DNA of 64,000 bases from Spizellomyces punctatus DAOM BR117 (lineage: Eukaryota > Chytridiomycota > Chytridiomycetes > Spizellomycetales > Spizellomycetaceae): positions 736,047 through 800,046 of the forward strand of contig NW_015971548.1 in the NCBI RefSeq assembly GCF_000182565.1. The letters run 5' to 3'. The translations under genes were made by a program, and so were the position numbers. A model generated the notes under the pieces. That model was not told the origin of the DNA and ran no database searches. It saw nothing but the letters and a program-made list of their open reading frames with translations. Numbering within the stretch: position 1 is the first letter of the stretch; the number at the start of each line of letters is the position of its first letter. Positions 48,535 through 60,332 of this stretch are shown one piece after another.

Positions 48535-50298
48535 ATGGTCGTTCGACTTCCCTCGCCACTTCGCGAAAAGCCAACGTTTAGCGCGATGGATCTAGAGCCC
48601 ATCAACGGGTCCGTTGAGGAAGGAATACATCGACCGAAGGGAGCCAAAGACGATGATGACTCTCAAGAAAATGTCAAAATTGAGGAGACGGTTGGAAAGT
48701 ACCCGGCGCCCGTTACACCCAATCGGTGGAAGGGCGTAAATCAGATTATAGTACATGCACTTCGAGGCGGGATGCGATCGTTTCTGTTGGCGTATGCGAT
48801 GAGAGGAGGAGTTTCATTTTTGATTCGGTTGGTGAGAGTGTTGAAGGGAAGGTGTGTAGGCCGTTACATTGTAAATTATGAAGGTAGTCGGTCGCAATGG
48901 TGCTCACGATATGATGACATTTTCATTAGACTTTCCCTGTTGGCTGCTCTGCGTGCCTTCTTCTCTGGCGAATCCCGTCGATTTGCTCTCATGATTGGTT
49001 CCTTTTCCTTTTCCTGGAAACTTATCAATAACCTCCTGTTCCACTTTCGCGGACGGCAGTCCAAACTCAACGGCTTCATCGCTGGATCTATAGCGGGCCT
49101 GTCCATCTTGTTTGAAGAGAAAGAGACACGGATGAGTATTGCCCAGCAGTTTTTGGTGAGAAGTATGCAGGCTGGATATAATGCTCTGAAAGCGAGGGAT
49201 GTGGTGCACTTTCCATATGGCGACACGGCATTGTTCATGGTGGCTTGTGGGAGTATTCTGTACGCATATATTATGCAACCTGGAACGATCCCAAAAGAAT
49301 GTAAGAGTGCTCGAATTTGAATGAAGGTGCTCAAAATGTACTCATGGCTGTTTCAATCGTTGTAGATTACTCGTGGATGATCAAGACAGCTCGCATGCCC
49401 GTACCCATGCTTAACTTTAACCGATCAAATTACCGAGCGTGGGAGCAATCAGCAGTCAAACCGCTGGTCGATACCAAGCTGGTCACTGACATCATCACCC
49501 ACAATCGTGAAGGATACCATCCATCCGCTGTACCGAGAGCACTAGAATATATTTCCCGAAACAATGGCACGATGCCCATCGTTCCCTGTAGTGTCCTTCA
49601 CCCAACGGACCCCAGCTGCATTACCTACAATTCAAAGCTTCTGGGAAGAGTTATGATTGGGATTGCTCCCGTATATGCTGCACTGAATTTTGTCCCGATG
49701 GTGCTATTGAAGACTGGTAAATTTGTCAAAAAGTGAGTCGTTTCCTTCGGATGATGTGCTGATAAGGCCATTCTCACATAGTCTCTCTACTAGTCCTGGA
49801 CACCTGACGACCCGCGGTATACTTTCCACCTTCCGTTCCTCCCTCTTTCTTGGAGTCTTTGTTTTCATCTACATGTCTGGGATCTGTACCCAACGAAACA
49901 TCGCCACCTCGCGTCTTGGCTCTCTGATTCCTTATCTAAGCCGCGATCATAAGCTCGTCTACTATCTCCTTGGCCTCCTCTGCTCCACCTCCATTCTCAT
50001 TGAACACAAGTCCCGTCGAAGCGAATTGGCCATGTACGTCCTCCCAAAAGGACTACAGAGCTTGTGGATGGTATTGCATCAGCGAGGACGGATGTTTAGA
50101 GTGCCCAATTTTGAAATTTATATGTCAAGCGTGGCGATGGGAATTTTGATGGTAAGAATTCGAAAATCTTTGATTCTGTAGTGCCCCTGATTTTGTCTGA
50201 CGTTTATTTTATCATCCTAGTCGGTTTACCAAACTGAACCGCAGAGAATGAGCTCACTCTTATTCAAAGTGATGGAAAAAATTATTGGCAGAAACTGA
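48535..50298 (+). CDS. TMEM135 family membrane protein
   Basis: Five exons (48535-48851, 48930-49300, 49366-49732, 49794-50151, 50221-50298) join in phase to 496 aa. The pattern matches TMEM135, a multi-pass protein linked to peroxisomes, mitochondria and lipid handling. It has an Arg/Gly-rich start of the membrane domain (ALRGGMRSFLLAYAMRGG), a Tim17-like Gly-rich segment (LNGFIAGSIAGLSILFEE), the segment YAYIMQPGTIPKEYYSWM, and a C-terminal YQTEPQRMSSL after GILMSV. Several hydrophobic spans lie between. The first 60 residues are hydrophilic and acidic. It converges on the flavoprotein gene, with only 116 bp between stop codons. The family call is confident; its location in this fungus is not known. 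Confidence 0.85.
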
Positions 50299-50414
50299 GC
50301 ATTTTGTATATTATTTTTTTGTAGTATGTTTTTACATATCATATATGATTTTATCATGAAATAGACTGTTCTTCTATTGTTACATGCGTTCTAACCTTGT
50401 CCAACTTTCATGAT

Positions 50415-52370
50415 TCACATCTTTGGTTTCAGGCTGTCCACATCTTTCGACAACTCCTCCAAAAGCTCCCGATCTTCTTTGGTCAATCGACGATGTGGCA
50501 GCACTGAACTCCCTGGACCGCGTCTTGGCACCATATTTTCAGGGACACCCAGCTCCCTAGATATCACGCCCACAACCCTCTCTTCGCAAAAACTACCTTG
50601 ACAAGGCCCCATCCCGGCTCTTGTCCGTCGTTTTATAGCGTCAACACTGCGAGCAGGTAAAGGCCTGTGAATGGCATCTATAATCTCTGCCTCCGTGACT
50701 CTTTCACACCGACATATAATGTTCCGAGCTGGATCGGGGTCATCTATTCTACCACTAAACTCGGACGTCTTGCGAATGATGATTGCTGGGCGATTAGGGT
50801 TGAATGACGGATTCGGCTCGAGCTTGACTCTACCAGTCTTGCCCAAGATTTCAACTACTAGTTTTGCTACCGCTGGCGAACTGGTTAGTCCGGGTGAATC
50901 GATTCCAGCAACATTGATGAATCCTTTGACGCTTGGGCTTTCTTCAATGATGAAATCCCCGCGAGAACATTTGGAACGAAGACCTATGTGATGATCGGTG
51001 AACACGAGCCGACTTGTATCTGGAAAGTGATTCCATACCTGTATAAGACGTTATTGCAGCCCCTACATCAAAATCGGGAATGGAATGGCGTGCCGAGCGG
51101 AGAATGAGTTCAAGCACCTCCTTGTTGGTCATGGATGCTTCGTGTGTTCCACGTGAGGTGGGACCGAGCAAAAGATTTCCATGCTTGGAGGGACATTATT
51201 ACATGGCCGGATTGAATGAACGAAAAGAGAACTTACATAAGTTTGGCTGACCAGGATGCCTTTACCACGTTCGGGTGAGGGGACTGGGAACAAGACGTGT
51301 CTCGCAAGGTGGGCTTGCGACTTATTTAGAATAACATACTCGCCTGGGGAAGGGTAGTTGATAGCTCAGGCGCTGCCTCTCTCAACATGACTATGTGTGT
51401 ACACCTGAGTTACCCACCTTTTCTGGGCTCAATAGAAAAGTTATTTGCGCCAACCATCGCCGCAACCCTATCCGAGTACAGCCCCGCACAGTTAATTACG
51501 ACCCTCGTCCTAAAGCTCTTTCCACAGTCGGTTTTGACAATGAAACCAGGTTGATCATGTGCGGGCTGAATGTCAACAACTTCATGCTTGAGGTAGAAGG
51601 AGGTACCGTTTGTTATCGCGTTTTCGGCCAGCGCAATAGTGTACTCGTAGGGTGAGGTAATACCCGTTCCCGGACAATACAAAGCAGCGAAAACATCACG
51701 ATGGATGTGTGGTTCCCGCTGACGAACCTGATCGCGGTTCAGAATGACAAGATCTTTAACACCATTCTTAAACCCATTTTCCATCAACTCGTTCAATATG
51801 GGCATTTCGCTAGGATGGTATGCGAGAACCAGCGCCCCAACTCTTCTAAATCCAAAATGGAGTTCACGCTCAAGAGCATCAAACATTTCATTTCCCGGTC
51901 TTGCAACCCGGGATTTCACCGTTCCGTGTTGTTCATCATAACCTCCATGCACAATGCCACTATTTGCTTTTGAGGCTCCTTGTGCAACGTCATCGGCTTT
52001 CTCGAGGACCACGGTGTTAAGTTTATATTTTGAGAGCTCTCGCGCAATGGAGCACCCAACTGCACCGGCGCCGATTATGATAACATCCGATGGAGGTGGG
52101 GAGGCCAGTTTTGGTGGGGGTGGAGGAGTCCACGACTGTGTGCCATTGGTTGGTGGAACCTGGTTTGACTATGGAGGAGAAGGTTAATTAAGAAAGTTCA
52201 CCGACTAATAACGCTCTTTCAGAAGCATACGCGTGGACATGAACGACAACCGTCGCGCTCACCCGAGCATGAAGGTGAGAACGAGCCCCTGCATCTATCC
52301 AAGTCTTCAATATTGTGCATCGTAATGTCGACAGTGAAATGCCCAGTGTGCAAAACTCGGTCAAGCGCAT
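50415..52370 (-). CDS. FAD-dependent oxidoreductase with BFD-like [2Fe-2S] domain, GlpA-like
   Basis: At least five exons: 52370-52263, 52168-51418, then exons beginning near 51351 and 51210, and a last one beginning near 50985 and ending at 50415. Total is about 560 aa. The DAO-type FAD fold starts with [19 protein letters not shown], followed by [19 protein letters not shown] and a long substrate domain with [19 protein letters not shown]. The C-terminus has a BFD-like iron-sulfur module, [12 protein letters not shown] and [12 protein letters not shown]. This order is typical of bacterial anaerobic glycerol-3-phosphate dehydrogenase (GlpA)-like proteins, not of the usual fungal mitochondrial Gut2. 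The first exon encodes a short Arg-containing, acid-poor leader ([17 protein letters not shown]) that could be a mitochondrial targeting sequence. The substrate could be glycerol-3-phosphate or another 2-hydroxyacid; the sequence alone does not decide. Confidence 0.82.
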
Positions 52371-52490
52371 AGTCGTGGATGAATCATCACATGTGGCTTG
52401 GTTAGCATGGCATCGGAAGCGAGGCCGTCGACAAGCGCAGCAAGAAGAAAACGACCAAGTACAAAGAGATCTACTTGTAAAATGATTATT

Positions 52491-53756
52491 CTATAGATAG
52501 GATACTATCGATGCTAGCGATATTTGCCCCAATGTTGATCCAACCACTTGCCGCAAACCAAAGGTCCATATGGCCGCTGCCAACATTGTAGCACTCAGCA
52601 GCCCATCTAGGTGCGACAATTTAGTAAGCAGGAAAGCACCAAAAGTCTTACAAAGAGGTATAACATAGCCGATATATGCAACACCCATTGGAGAGTTGAA
52701 AGTTGCTGCCACCCAAATGATACAGACAAGATTTGAAGTAGCCAGTCCAGTACATGCCAGTGCCATCCAACCACTACTCCTATTAACCTGACAGAGGCAT
52801 GAATCTCACAATGTTGAAAAGCCTTCAAATAAACAGTCGCCTACCCTTTTAGCACACACACGTAAATCGTCCATGTCTTGTCCGATGGCGGCAAGGTCAA
52901 TACGCACCTCCGAGATGATTTGTACGAGCTGGTTTCCGCACGATTTGATGAGCCATGCGCCATGGGCCAATCCCAGAAACCAGATGATCACCGCTGCGAG
53001 AAATGCGAGTGAAGATCGATCTCTATCTACCCGCTGCTGATAATATGAGGAGATACATCACGCTGCTCCAGTCCCTAGAGTTGAAACTATCCGTATAAGT
53101 ATCATCAACCGCCGTATACGACTCCGAACTGGGGTTGCTTTAAGGCTAATAACCAACATGTCGACAGGCATCTCCACCAAGAGCCTACGGTACTGTTACC
53201 CTTGGGGCAAATCCCCCGCAAGATTGCTAGGTTGCGAAACTCACCAAGTGTAACAAATGAGAAAAATGGCGGCGAATTCAAATTCACCTGCCATGAACCA
53301 GATGATATTACCAATCCAGTAATGTGTTTCGTGAAAGAAGATGTAGATGAGGTTGTATGATGCATATCCTACAGGAAAACAAAACTATTTTAGCGTTCGT
53401 TATCCGAGAACCGCGAAATGGAAGAAACATGAAGCTAAGCCTGCAAAAGCAAGGATCTTGGCGGCAGGTTTACAAAGATATGATCGCCCTTGATGGACAA
53501 GTTCAATGACAAGCACTCCCAAACTGAGGAGAGTCAGCATCATGTTGAAGACCATTGCGAAAAGACCCAAACCCAGCTGGTAACGTGTTAGGACGCAACC
53601 TCCATTGAGAAAAAAGCCCCAATCGCGGCTGTAAAAGAAATACGAGGGGTTGGCTACATTAAAATACTCTGAACATGCTCGTTTACATGCCTTAGACTCT
53701 CTGGGTGCCTCCAGTTGAGGAATGGGCAGTCTGGAGATGGCCACTGTCTCATTAAC
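52491..53756 (-). CDS. Unrecognised multi-pass membrane protein (about seven spans), 5' end unresolved
   Basis: Coding exons read down from 53756 (after an acceptor CTACTAG) to a stop at 52491. Hydrophobic spans include LGLFAMVFNMMLTLLSLGVL, LAFAGLASCFFHFAVLGY, GNIIWFMAGEFEFAAIFLIC, LAFLAAVIIWFLGLAHGAWL, WMALACTGLATSNLVCIIWV and VAYIGYVIPLCKTFGAFLL. There is no in-frame Met before the first span in the first visible exon, so a start exon must lie further upstream (53757-54440). The join between VLG and YAS, near 53385, needs a GA-AG boundary; no GT donor keeps the frame. I cannot assign a family; a receptor or a transporter is possible. Confidence 0.5.
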
Positions 53757-54440
53757 CTAGTAGGACGAATGGGACAGTATGAGCATTGACCAATAGGTCC
53801 GACAGGATCTACTACACCAAGCACGAACGACGTCCTCGTGAATAAACATTTGGGATCGATCCCCTATTTTTTTGACATGCGGCTAAGCTTGTTGCGAACC
53901 CATGGGCAATGATTCTATTGAATGCTTATGCATGGGGGTCAGACTCCTGGGGATATTTCCAGATCTAAGCATTCCAGAAGTTGGTCCGCAGTGTAATATG
54001 CATATTATATCGCCAATGAAAGAAAAGCTATTGGGCAATCATGAACGCTAAGGTAACTCAATCACAAACTTATATACCAGTAGAGAATCCTGGTGTTCTG
54101 CGGGATGCTGGTCAGCAACTCGCACTCTGCATTCTAATGGTCTTTGGTTATCATTGAGTGGGATCCAGAAGGAGGAATGCGGACAGCCAGGCCTTTTACT
54201 ATATAGAGACGGACCCTCCTATGCGCATTACTTGGCAATGGACTATTTCGCTTGTGAAGTGTATGGTCCGTAGGGACACGCGGTCTAGGAAGCCCCGTTT
54301 CCCGTAATCATAACACACCTGACGCCAGCTTGACGCAACCTCTGAAGAACCAAACTGCATAAAAACCGTAAGGCGAGCCGCCATTTTTTAGTTGCTCACA
54401 CCGTTTGAGGACTATATCAACATCGCACTTTTCGTTAACC
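53757..54440. other. Intergenic, about 0.7 kb (divergent)
   Basis: This lies between the membrane-protein gene (-) and the SDR gene (+). It should contain the missing start exon of the former and both promoters. No convincing start exon was found by eye. Confidence 0.45.
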
Positions 54441-55530
54441 ATGCCGACAACTGACTCTACTCTCCGCAACTTGTCAGCTCTCGTTACTGGATCTAGTAGA
54501 GGAATTGGTAGATCGATTGCATTGGCTCTTGCTGGGGAAGGGTACGCTACCTGCTGTATCGTGAAAGAACGTTTTTTTACGCCCTTCAACTGAATTACTC
54601 CCAGATGTCGATTGGGACTTATTGCCCGTGATAAACACAAACTCGATGAGGTTCGGGAAGAATGCCTCAAAGCAGGTTCCCCAGAAGCCATTGTTCTGGC
54701 ATGTGATGTCACCAAAGATGAAGAGACTGCCGCCACCATCGAGAAAGCCAAACAAAAGTTCGGGTCCATCAACATTTTGGTGAACAATGCAGGCGTAGGA
54801 GGAGCTGGACCTTTCCATTCGGCTGAATGGGAGAAGATACGACATGTCATTGACATGAACTTGATGTCGTATATGCGCCTGACACGGTTGGCTTTACCTC
54901 TTATAAAGGTTGGAAAACAAGTGTGAGAGCCGGTTTCTAGCGAGTTTCCTCATTCGCTTTATTTCAGGACACTGGTCGCGGATACATTATCAATATTGCG
55001 TCTGTTGCTGGAAAGGTATTCGGGGTTATTGTACAGTGCATATAGGGACAAACCATTGAATTTTGAGATACAGCGTACAATGAAGGGCAATGCAGATTAT
55101 TGTAAGTAGTCCTTGATTATCTGGAAATGCGCAGAGCTCAATTTGATAAACATAATTTTCTCCAGCGACTTCCAAAGCTGGGGTCATCGCTTTTAGCAAT
55201 GGCTTGTTTGAAGACGTCCGGGATGACAACATCAAGGTTTGCGCGATCAGCCCCGGGTAAGCAACAGTCATATGGCCTTTTTTCTAAAACAGCACTCATT
55301 GAATTTCATGGTAGATATGTTGAAACTGATATGACAGCCAATGTTCAGAAGGACCATGCGAAATTCATCAGGCCAGAAGATATCGCCCGTACTGTATTGT
55401 TTGTCTGCAAGGTAGGATGAAACGATGCTGTTGCGCTTCCAGTGATGCGTCCTATATAACTCTGTGGATGCAGTACCCTGAAAATAGCTGTCCGACGGAG
55501 ATTGTCGTCATGCCGCAGAAAACTGTATAG
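54441..55530 (+). CDS. Short-chain dehydrogenase/reductase, FabG-like
   Basis: Seven short exons (54441-54541, 54605-54908, 54968-55015, 55074-55101, 55166-55256, 55315-55411, 55474-55530) join in phase to 241 aa, the normal length of a classical SDR. The cofactor loop is TGSSRGIGRSIALALAGEG, the NNAG motif is in LVNNAGVGGAG, the catalytic Ser is in IINIASVAGK, and the active-site YSTSK supplies Tyr and Lys. The closest pattern is 3-oxoacyl-ACP reductase (FabG/OAR1), an NADPH-dependent enzyme of fatty-acid synthesis. SDRs are diverse, so the substrate is uncertain. No clear mitochondrial leader is seen, although the first 10 residues are Ser/Thr-rich. Confidence 0.88.
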
Positions 55531-55952
55531 ATATCGGATAATGATTCTGTGATGCAGTACATGGTTGTATTGTATATTTGGGGGCTTCCCACATCTTTAA
55601 CGGTGCACCTAGGTTGGACCCTCAGTACCAATTTTGATCACTTGAATTTCGCAGAAAAAGCTTGTTTCTCAACGAAAGTAGTTGCGATATGATGTAGGGG
55701 TTTGACTCCGTCAGCCTCAGGCTGCATCATAAAGGGCAAGCCAAATGAATTTTTCCAAAGAGCTTCCTTCACAACCATTTAGCAGTTGATCTTTTTGCAC
55801 GTTCTGACTCTGGAACCAGTCTTCTGCTAAAGTACGCTCTCCTTCCCTTACGATTGAGTGTGCAGCATAATTTGGCTTTTCCAACCAGAACTCAGTGATT
55901 GAACTACCAATTGACCACTCTCAAGTAAGACGAAGACGAAAACAGGAACAGG
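55531..55952. other. Intergenic, about 0.4 kb
   Basis: This is sequence between the SDR stop and the start of the small Myb gene. No coding feature is supported. Confidence 0.5.
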
Positions 55953-56246
55953 ATGAAAATCGAAGACGAGGAAGCAGGGCAAGCATCCGTACGCTCCGTC
56001 TATTAACTCCATGCGTGGACCGCATGGTATTCATCAGTGTATTGCCAGACATCCAAGACCCGCAGCCGCACCCCTTGGACTGCCAACGAGGAGGTAGACT
56101 TATGGAACGCAATTTCCGACGCATTGTCTGGCCAATGGTCTTCCATTGCAGCAAAAGTTAAGACCAGGGGTCCTACCACCTGTAGTACGCATTTCAAGGC
56201 GTTTCTGGGCAGGGAAATCAAGAAATTGAAGAATGTTGAAAAGTAA
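55953..56246 (+). CDS. Small single Myb/SANT-domain protein
   Basis: Two exons, 55953-55988 and 56049-56246, join in phase to 77 aa. ATG 55953 has an in-frame stop 27 bp upstream, which supports it as the start. Nearly the whole protein is one Myb-like helix-turn-helix: TPWTANEEVDLWNAI, WSSIAAKV and TCSTHFKAFLGREI keep the spaced Trp, Trp and aromatic residues of the fold. The protein ends in a basic helix. It could bind DNA or act as a small SANT-type histone or protein adaptor. A single-repeat protein this short is unusual but not unknown. The gene ends 153 bp before the citrate carrier start. Confidence 0.6.
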
Positions 56247-56399
56247 AGTCTGGCCGGTTCGTATTATGGGAGGGTTTAGCTAGGGTTTCCTTGTAAATGT
56301 ATATCGAATACTGGCTGTTGGGCAGAAAAAAGAAACGATCCCGTTGCGTCTGCAATAGAACTCTCCTAGTATCCATTTCATGCTTTTTAGGCCCATCGT

Positions 56400-57869
56400 A
56401 TGGGCAGAAATCGTTCAGTACGCGTTCCCCTTGCGAGCTGTGACGTGCGCCCAATCCAGGCGATGAAAGAAAAGGTGACTAGTAAACTCCAACTTGTCGT
56501 AAGTTATCACGGGCCTAACTCGAAATATCATTCGCAAGACTCCCCCTCTACGCTCTCTTGTGGCCGGCGCCACGGCCGGGGCTTTGAGCGCATGTATAAC
56601 CTATCCTCTCGAATATGTAAAAACTCAAATGCAGTTGGCAGGCAACAAGGGGGTAAGTCATCGTTCCAGATGACGGGCTGAATGCATTCTTACCGTATGG
56701 CATATCCATGCTGTAAGAAATATGCAAATCCTCTACAATGCGCCGTTGAAATCAGCAGAACTCGTGGCATTTTAGCACTTTATAGAGGATTGCCCGCTCT
56801 AGTGATTGGAACAGCAAGTAAAGGGGCTGTGAGGTTTACAGTATTTGAATGGGTAAGATGGGCTCTTGGAGAGGACCATGATGGGATCGCAGGTGGCTGG
56901 AAGAATGGAATTGGTAAGTAGGCCCCAAAGGATGAGGTCTCTTGTCTAATGACAACCTTGGTTAACACATACCCATCTTCAAAATAGCTGGTACCGCAAC
57001 AGGGATTGTAGAAGCAGTCTTGGTTGTTACACCTACTGAAGCCATAAAGTATGCATCTTTAGAATGTTAACAATGCGTCTTGAGCAGTCTCGCTAATCAT
57101 ATACCTTTGTTAATTTTAACAGAACACGTTTGATCGCAGATCAGAATACCGAGAAGCCTCGATTCCGGGGCATGCTTCATGGTTAGTAGCCTCTCGTAAC
57201 TTAGTGGAACCTCTAAAGCAGGGCTTAACCATGGACTTCATCAGGGACAGCGACTATCTTTAAAGAAGAGGGACTGGGCGGGATTTATAGAGGTACATTC
57301 CCTGACGGCGGAGACGCAACTCTAATCGGTTTTGCTAATATCGTCTATCAAAGGAGCGACAGCAGTCATAGCTCGTCAGGCAGCCAACCAAGCGGTTAGA
57401 TTCACTGTTTATGGAACTTTAAAAGATGTCGCAGAAAAAAAGTTGCGGGATGGAAACCAAACAAGTGCTATACCCTGGTGGGTGCACTTTATCAATGGTG
57501 AGTAAGAATGCTACATCAGCCAAAGCCGATTCTGATGGTCAATTTTGACTACACTCATGTAGGATCCATTTCGAATGTAATCACCACATATGCGACCAAT
57601 CCCCTTGATGTGATCAAAACTCGAATGCAAGCACATCATGAAAAGAGCAATCTTTTCCACGTCTTCCGATCCATTCTGAAAGAAGAAGGTGGAAAAGCGT
57701 TTTGGAGAGGTGTCACGCCAAGATTGGGAAGGATGATCGTAGGTATTGTCTCTACTAATTCAAATCGGACGCCATTTAATGGGATTACCTCCTTCTTCAG
57801 ATCGCTGGTGGTGTGATTTTTACAGTCTATGAAGAAACATGCACAATTCTTCAGAAAATTGGGATGTAG
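56400..57869 (+). CDS. CTP1: Mitochondrial tricarboxylate (citrate) carrier
   Basis: Nine exons (56400-56474, 56539-56652, 56718-56913, 56988-57048, 57123-57181, 57245-57292, 57354-57497, 57563-57738, 57801-57869) join in phase to 313 aa, the normal size of an SLC25 carrier. Three repeats each carry the carrier signature: PLEYVKTQM, PTEAIKTRL and PLDVIKTRM. The text around them (SLVAGATAGALSACITYPLE, GIVEAVLVVTPTEAIK, RQAANQAVRFTVYG, FWRGVTPRLGRM) matches the citrate transport protein, which exchanges mitochondrial citrate for malate to supply cytosolic acetyl-CoA for lipid synthesis. The first exon encodes a short basic N-terminus. It follows the SDR and Myb genes on the same strand, with no sign of co-regulation. 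Confidence 0.92.
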
Positions 57870-58125
57870 CAGACATTCTGCTGGGCATCACAAAAGAATC
57901 TCGTCACCCTCATCTCTTGAAATAATTCCATTGTAACATACATACGACTTATATAAACAATTCATCCGTGAACTGGCCAAAACTATCCTAGAGCTGGCTA
58001 AGTACTCTCTATCTTCTTCACACACAAATAGAGAATAATCCCGATGTAGACCGAATGTCTGTGGAAAGCAAAGGAACGCTGTTGTGTAAGTTTACTGCAC
58101 TTCAGAATGTTTATGTTCAGGAGAC

Positions 58126-60332
58126 TTACACTATCGGTTCTCGCCAGAACTCTCTTATCGCCCACCTCCCCCAGATTTTCACGTTTTCCCATGTTCTAGC
58201 AAGTGCATACCGGGACAACGCCATTGCTATCATCATCGCTCGTCCAAAGCTGTCATCGCGCTCCTGCATTGCTTCAGAGCTTGCTGTCGCAATTGCCATT
58301 TTGATGTCCGTATATACGGCGGCAATGGCAAAGCCAATGGGATGGATAGTTCGTCGTACACGTCGCCTGATGCGGCCCAAGAATGACCACGAAGGGGGCG
58401 CTGGCAATGGCTTCCGTGGGCGTCGGGATAGCTTGGTTTCCGGATCCTTTGACAGCTCGTCCAAACTGTCTTCTACGCTCGCTTCAATTGCGGGTAGTAG
58501 GAAACCCGGTGTTGTGGCTGCCGTGGCGACATGCAAAACGGTTCCTGTTTGTGTCTCTAGTTGGGCATCTACGGTAGGGGTGACTGGAACCTGAGCTTCC
58601 GTGGATGAGAATCCAGAGTCTGCACTGATTACTTCTTCCTTGAAATTACCCGACAGCATACGCCGGAACGTCTTGAATTGATCACCAAGTGGTTGCCCGG
58701 CTTCAGTTGGAGATGTAGATAGCATTTCCGTTGAGCCCTCTGCTGAGTCTGTGCTCTCTGCAACCGATTTCAAGATCATCTTCATTGCATCATCCGCGTG
58801 GCCATCATTGCCATCTGCAAGAACCATCGTCCCAAGTACGACCGAATTGTCGCCATCATCATCCCCATGCTTTTGAACAAATGTGCCCACAACTTGGTCC
58901 TCCTCCGTTTCTGCAAAGTTTGTCGTCTTTCTGACGATCGTGGCCGGAACAGCACCATCTTCGTCCGCTGTCATGTCCATCACTTTCTTCTTCTTGCCCT
59001 TTTTGGATTTTGCTTTGGTTTTTTTGTCGTTTTTGACTACAGTCGTCTTGCCTCCAGTCGTCGCAGCACCGCTGACTCCAGCACCCTCTATTTTGGCTTT
59101 TGCCTTGTTTGTTTTTATTTCAATTGCTTCTTTTACTTTTTCCACAATTGGCTTTCGGAGCTCTTTCGCCTCTGCTCCGGTTTTACCAACATATGGTGCG
59201 ACGAATGGATGTGTCAATAGATCCTTGGCAGACGGCCGAGCTTGAGGGTCCTTTGTCAGGCATTTGGATAGAAAGTCAATGAAAGTAGGGGAGAATCGAG
59301 ACGGGTTTTGCACGGTTGGGGGTGGCAGGAATGGGATCTTGAACATTGCCCGCATGGGATGGAGATTGTGGTGCGGTGGAACTCCATCAGTCATCTCAAT
59401 TGCGGTGATTCCAAGTGACCATATATCTGCTTCGGTACCGTATCCATTCCCAGTGATGACTTCCGGACTACAGGGGACAAGACATTTGTTAAATATCCTG
59501 CACTTGCAGAAAATACAGCTGTGTGCGTCCTACCTCATCCAATATGGAGTTCCCACAACTGTTCTGCGGGCCCCCACTGTCTGTGTGAGTCTTTCTGACA
59601 CGCCAAAATCCGCGATCTTGACCTCACCCTCTTCACTTAGGAGTATATTTGCACACTTGACATCTCTGTGCACAATACCCATGTCATGCAAGAAAGCCAA
59701 CCCCTCCAACGCTGCAGTTAACACAATGGCCGTTTGCTTTTCGCTCAGAGTGGACTCTGCGAGTTCCATGCAATCACTGACAGATCCTGCCCCACAATAG
59801 TCCGTTAAAATCCACATGGCGTCTCCGACAGGAACACATCCGTAATATTGAAGCACATTCCGGTGTCGACATTGTCGTAGCAGATCGATTTCCTTCTTGA
59901 TCGCCTCTTTCTCGTTATCTCTATCAGCCTGAACTTGTTTAATCGCGAGAACAAATCCAGATTGGGTCAACTTGGCCTTGTAGACGGCTCCAAAAGCACC
60001 TTCACCGAGCTTCTCTTGGAGAGTAAACATTTCCTTTGGGTCCTGTGGTTCACCACAAAAAGCATATGCTCAGTATGTCCGCTACATTATGGATATAAAA
60101 AAGTCGCACGACGTACCCCTTCTCCAAACCAGTTGAAATCCGCATCGACATGAACCTTTTTCACAAAGTTGGAAGGTCCGCTAATCCCCCGCGACAGCTG
60201 TGCTCTCGTTGAAGATTCACCCGATCCTTTGTCTTTTGGATTTTCGTCATCGTGGGCCATCAACCCAGTTATCTTGTGAAACCAATTGGGACTGCCATCC
60301 CGGCTGGTTACGTTGCGTGCGTCGTGCCGCAT
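58126..60332 (-). CDS. STE20-family protein kinase, GCK-II/MST (Hippo)-like
   Basis: Three exons (60332-60117, 60042-59534, 59467-58126) join in phase to 688 aa. The kinase domain starts near residue 77 with LGEGAFGAVYKA. It has the catalytic Lys in LAIKQVQ, HRDVKCANIL, ADFGVSERL and the activation segment GTPYWMSPEV. YCGAGSVSD and HPMRAMFKIPFLPPPT are hallmarks of MST1/2-type kinases, which act in Hippo-like and septation or polarity pathways. The C-terminal half is a Lys-rich then acidic linker with three related motifs, PATIV, VVGTFV and LGTMVLADG, resembling the GTMV sites in MST linkers that dock MOB1 once phosphorylated. I see no SARAH coiled coil at the end. Instead the last 90 residues are basic/hydrophobic (RRRVRRTIHPIGFAIAA) and could bind membrane. 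Confidence 0.88.
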
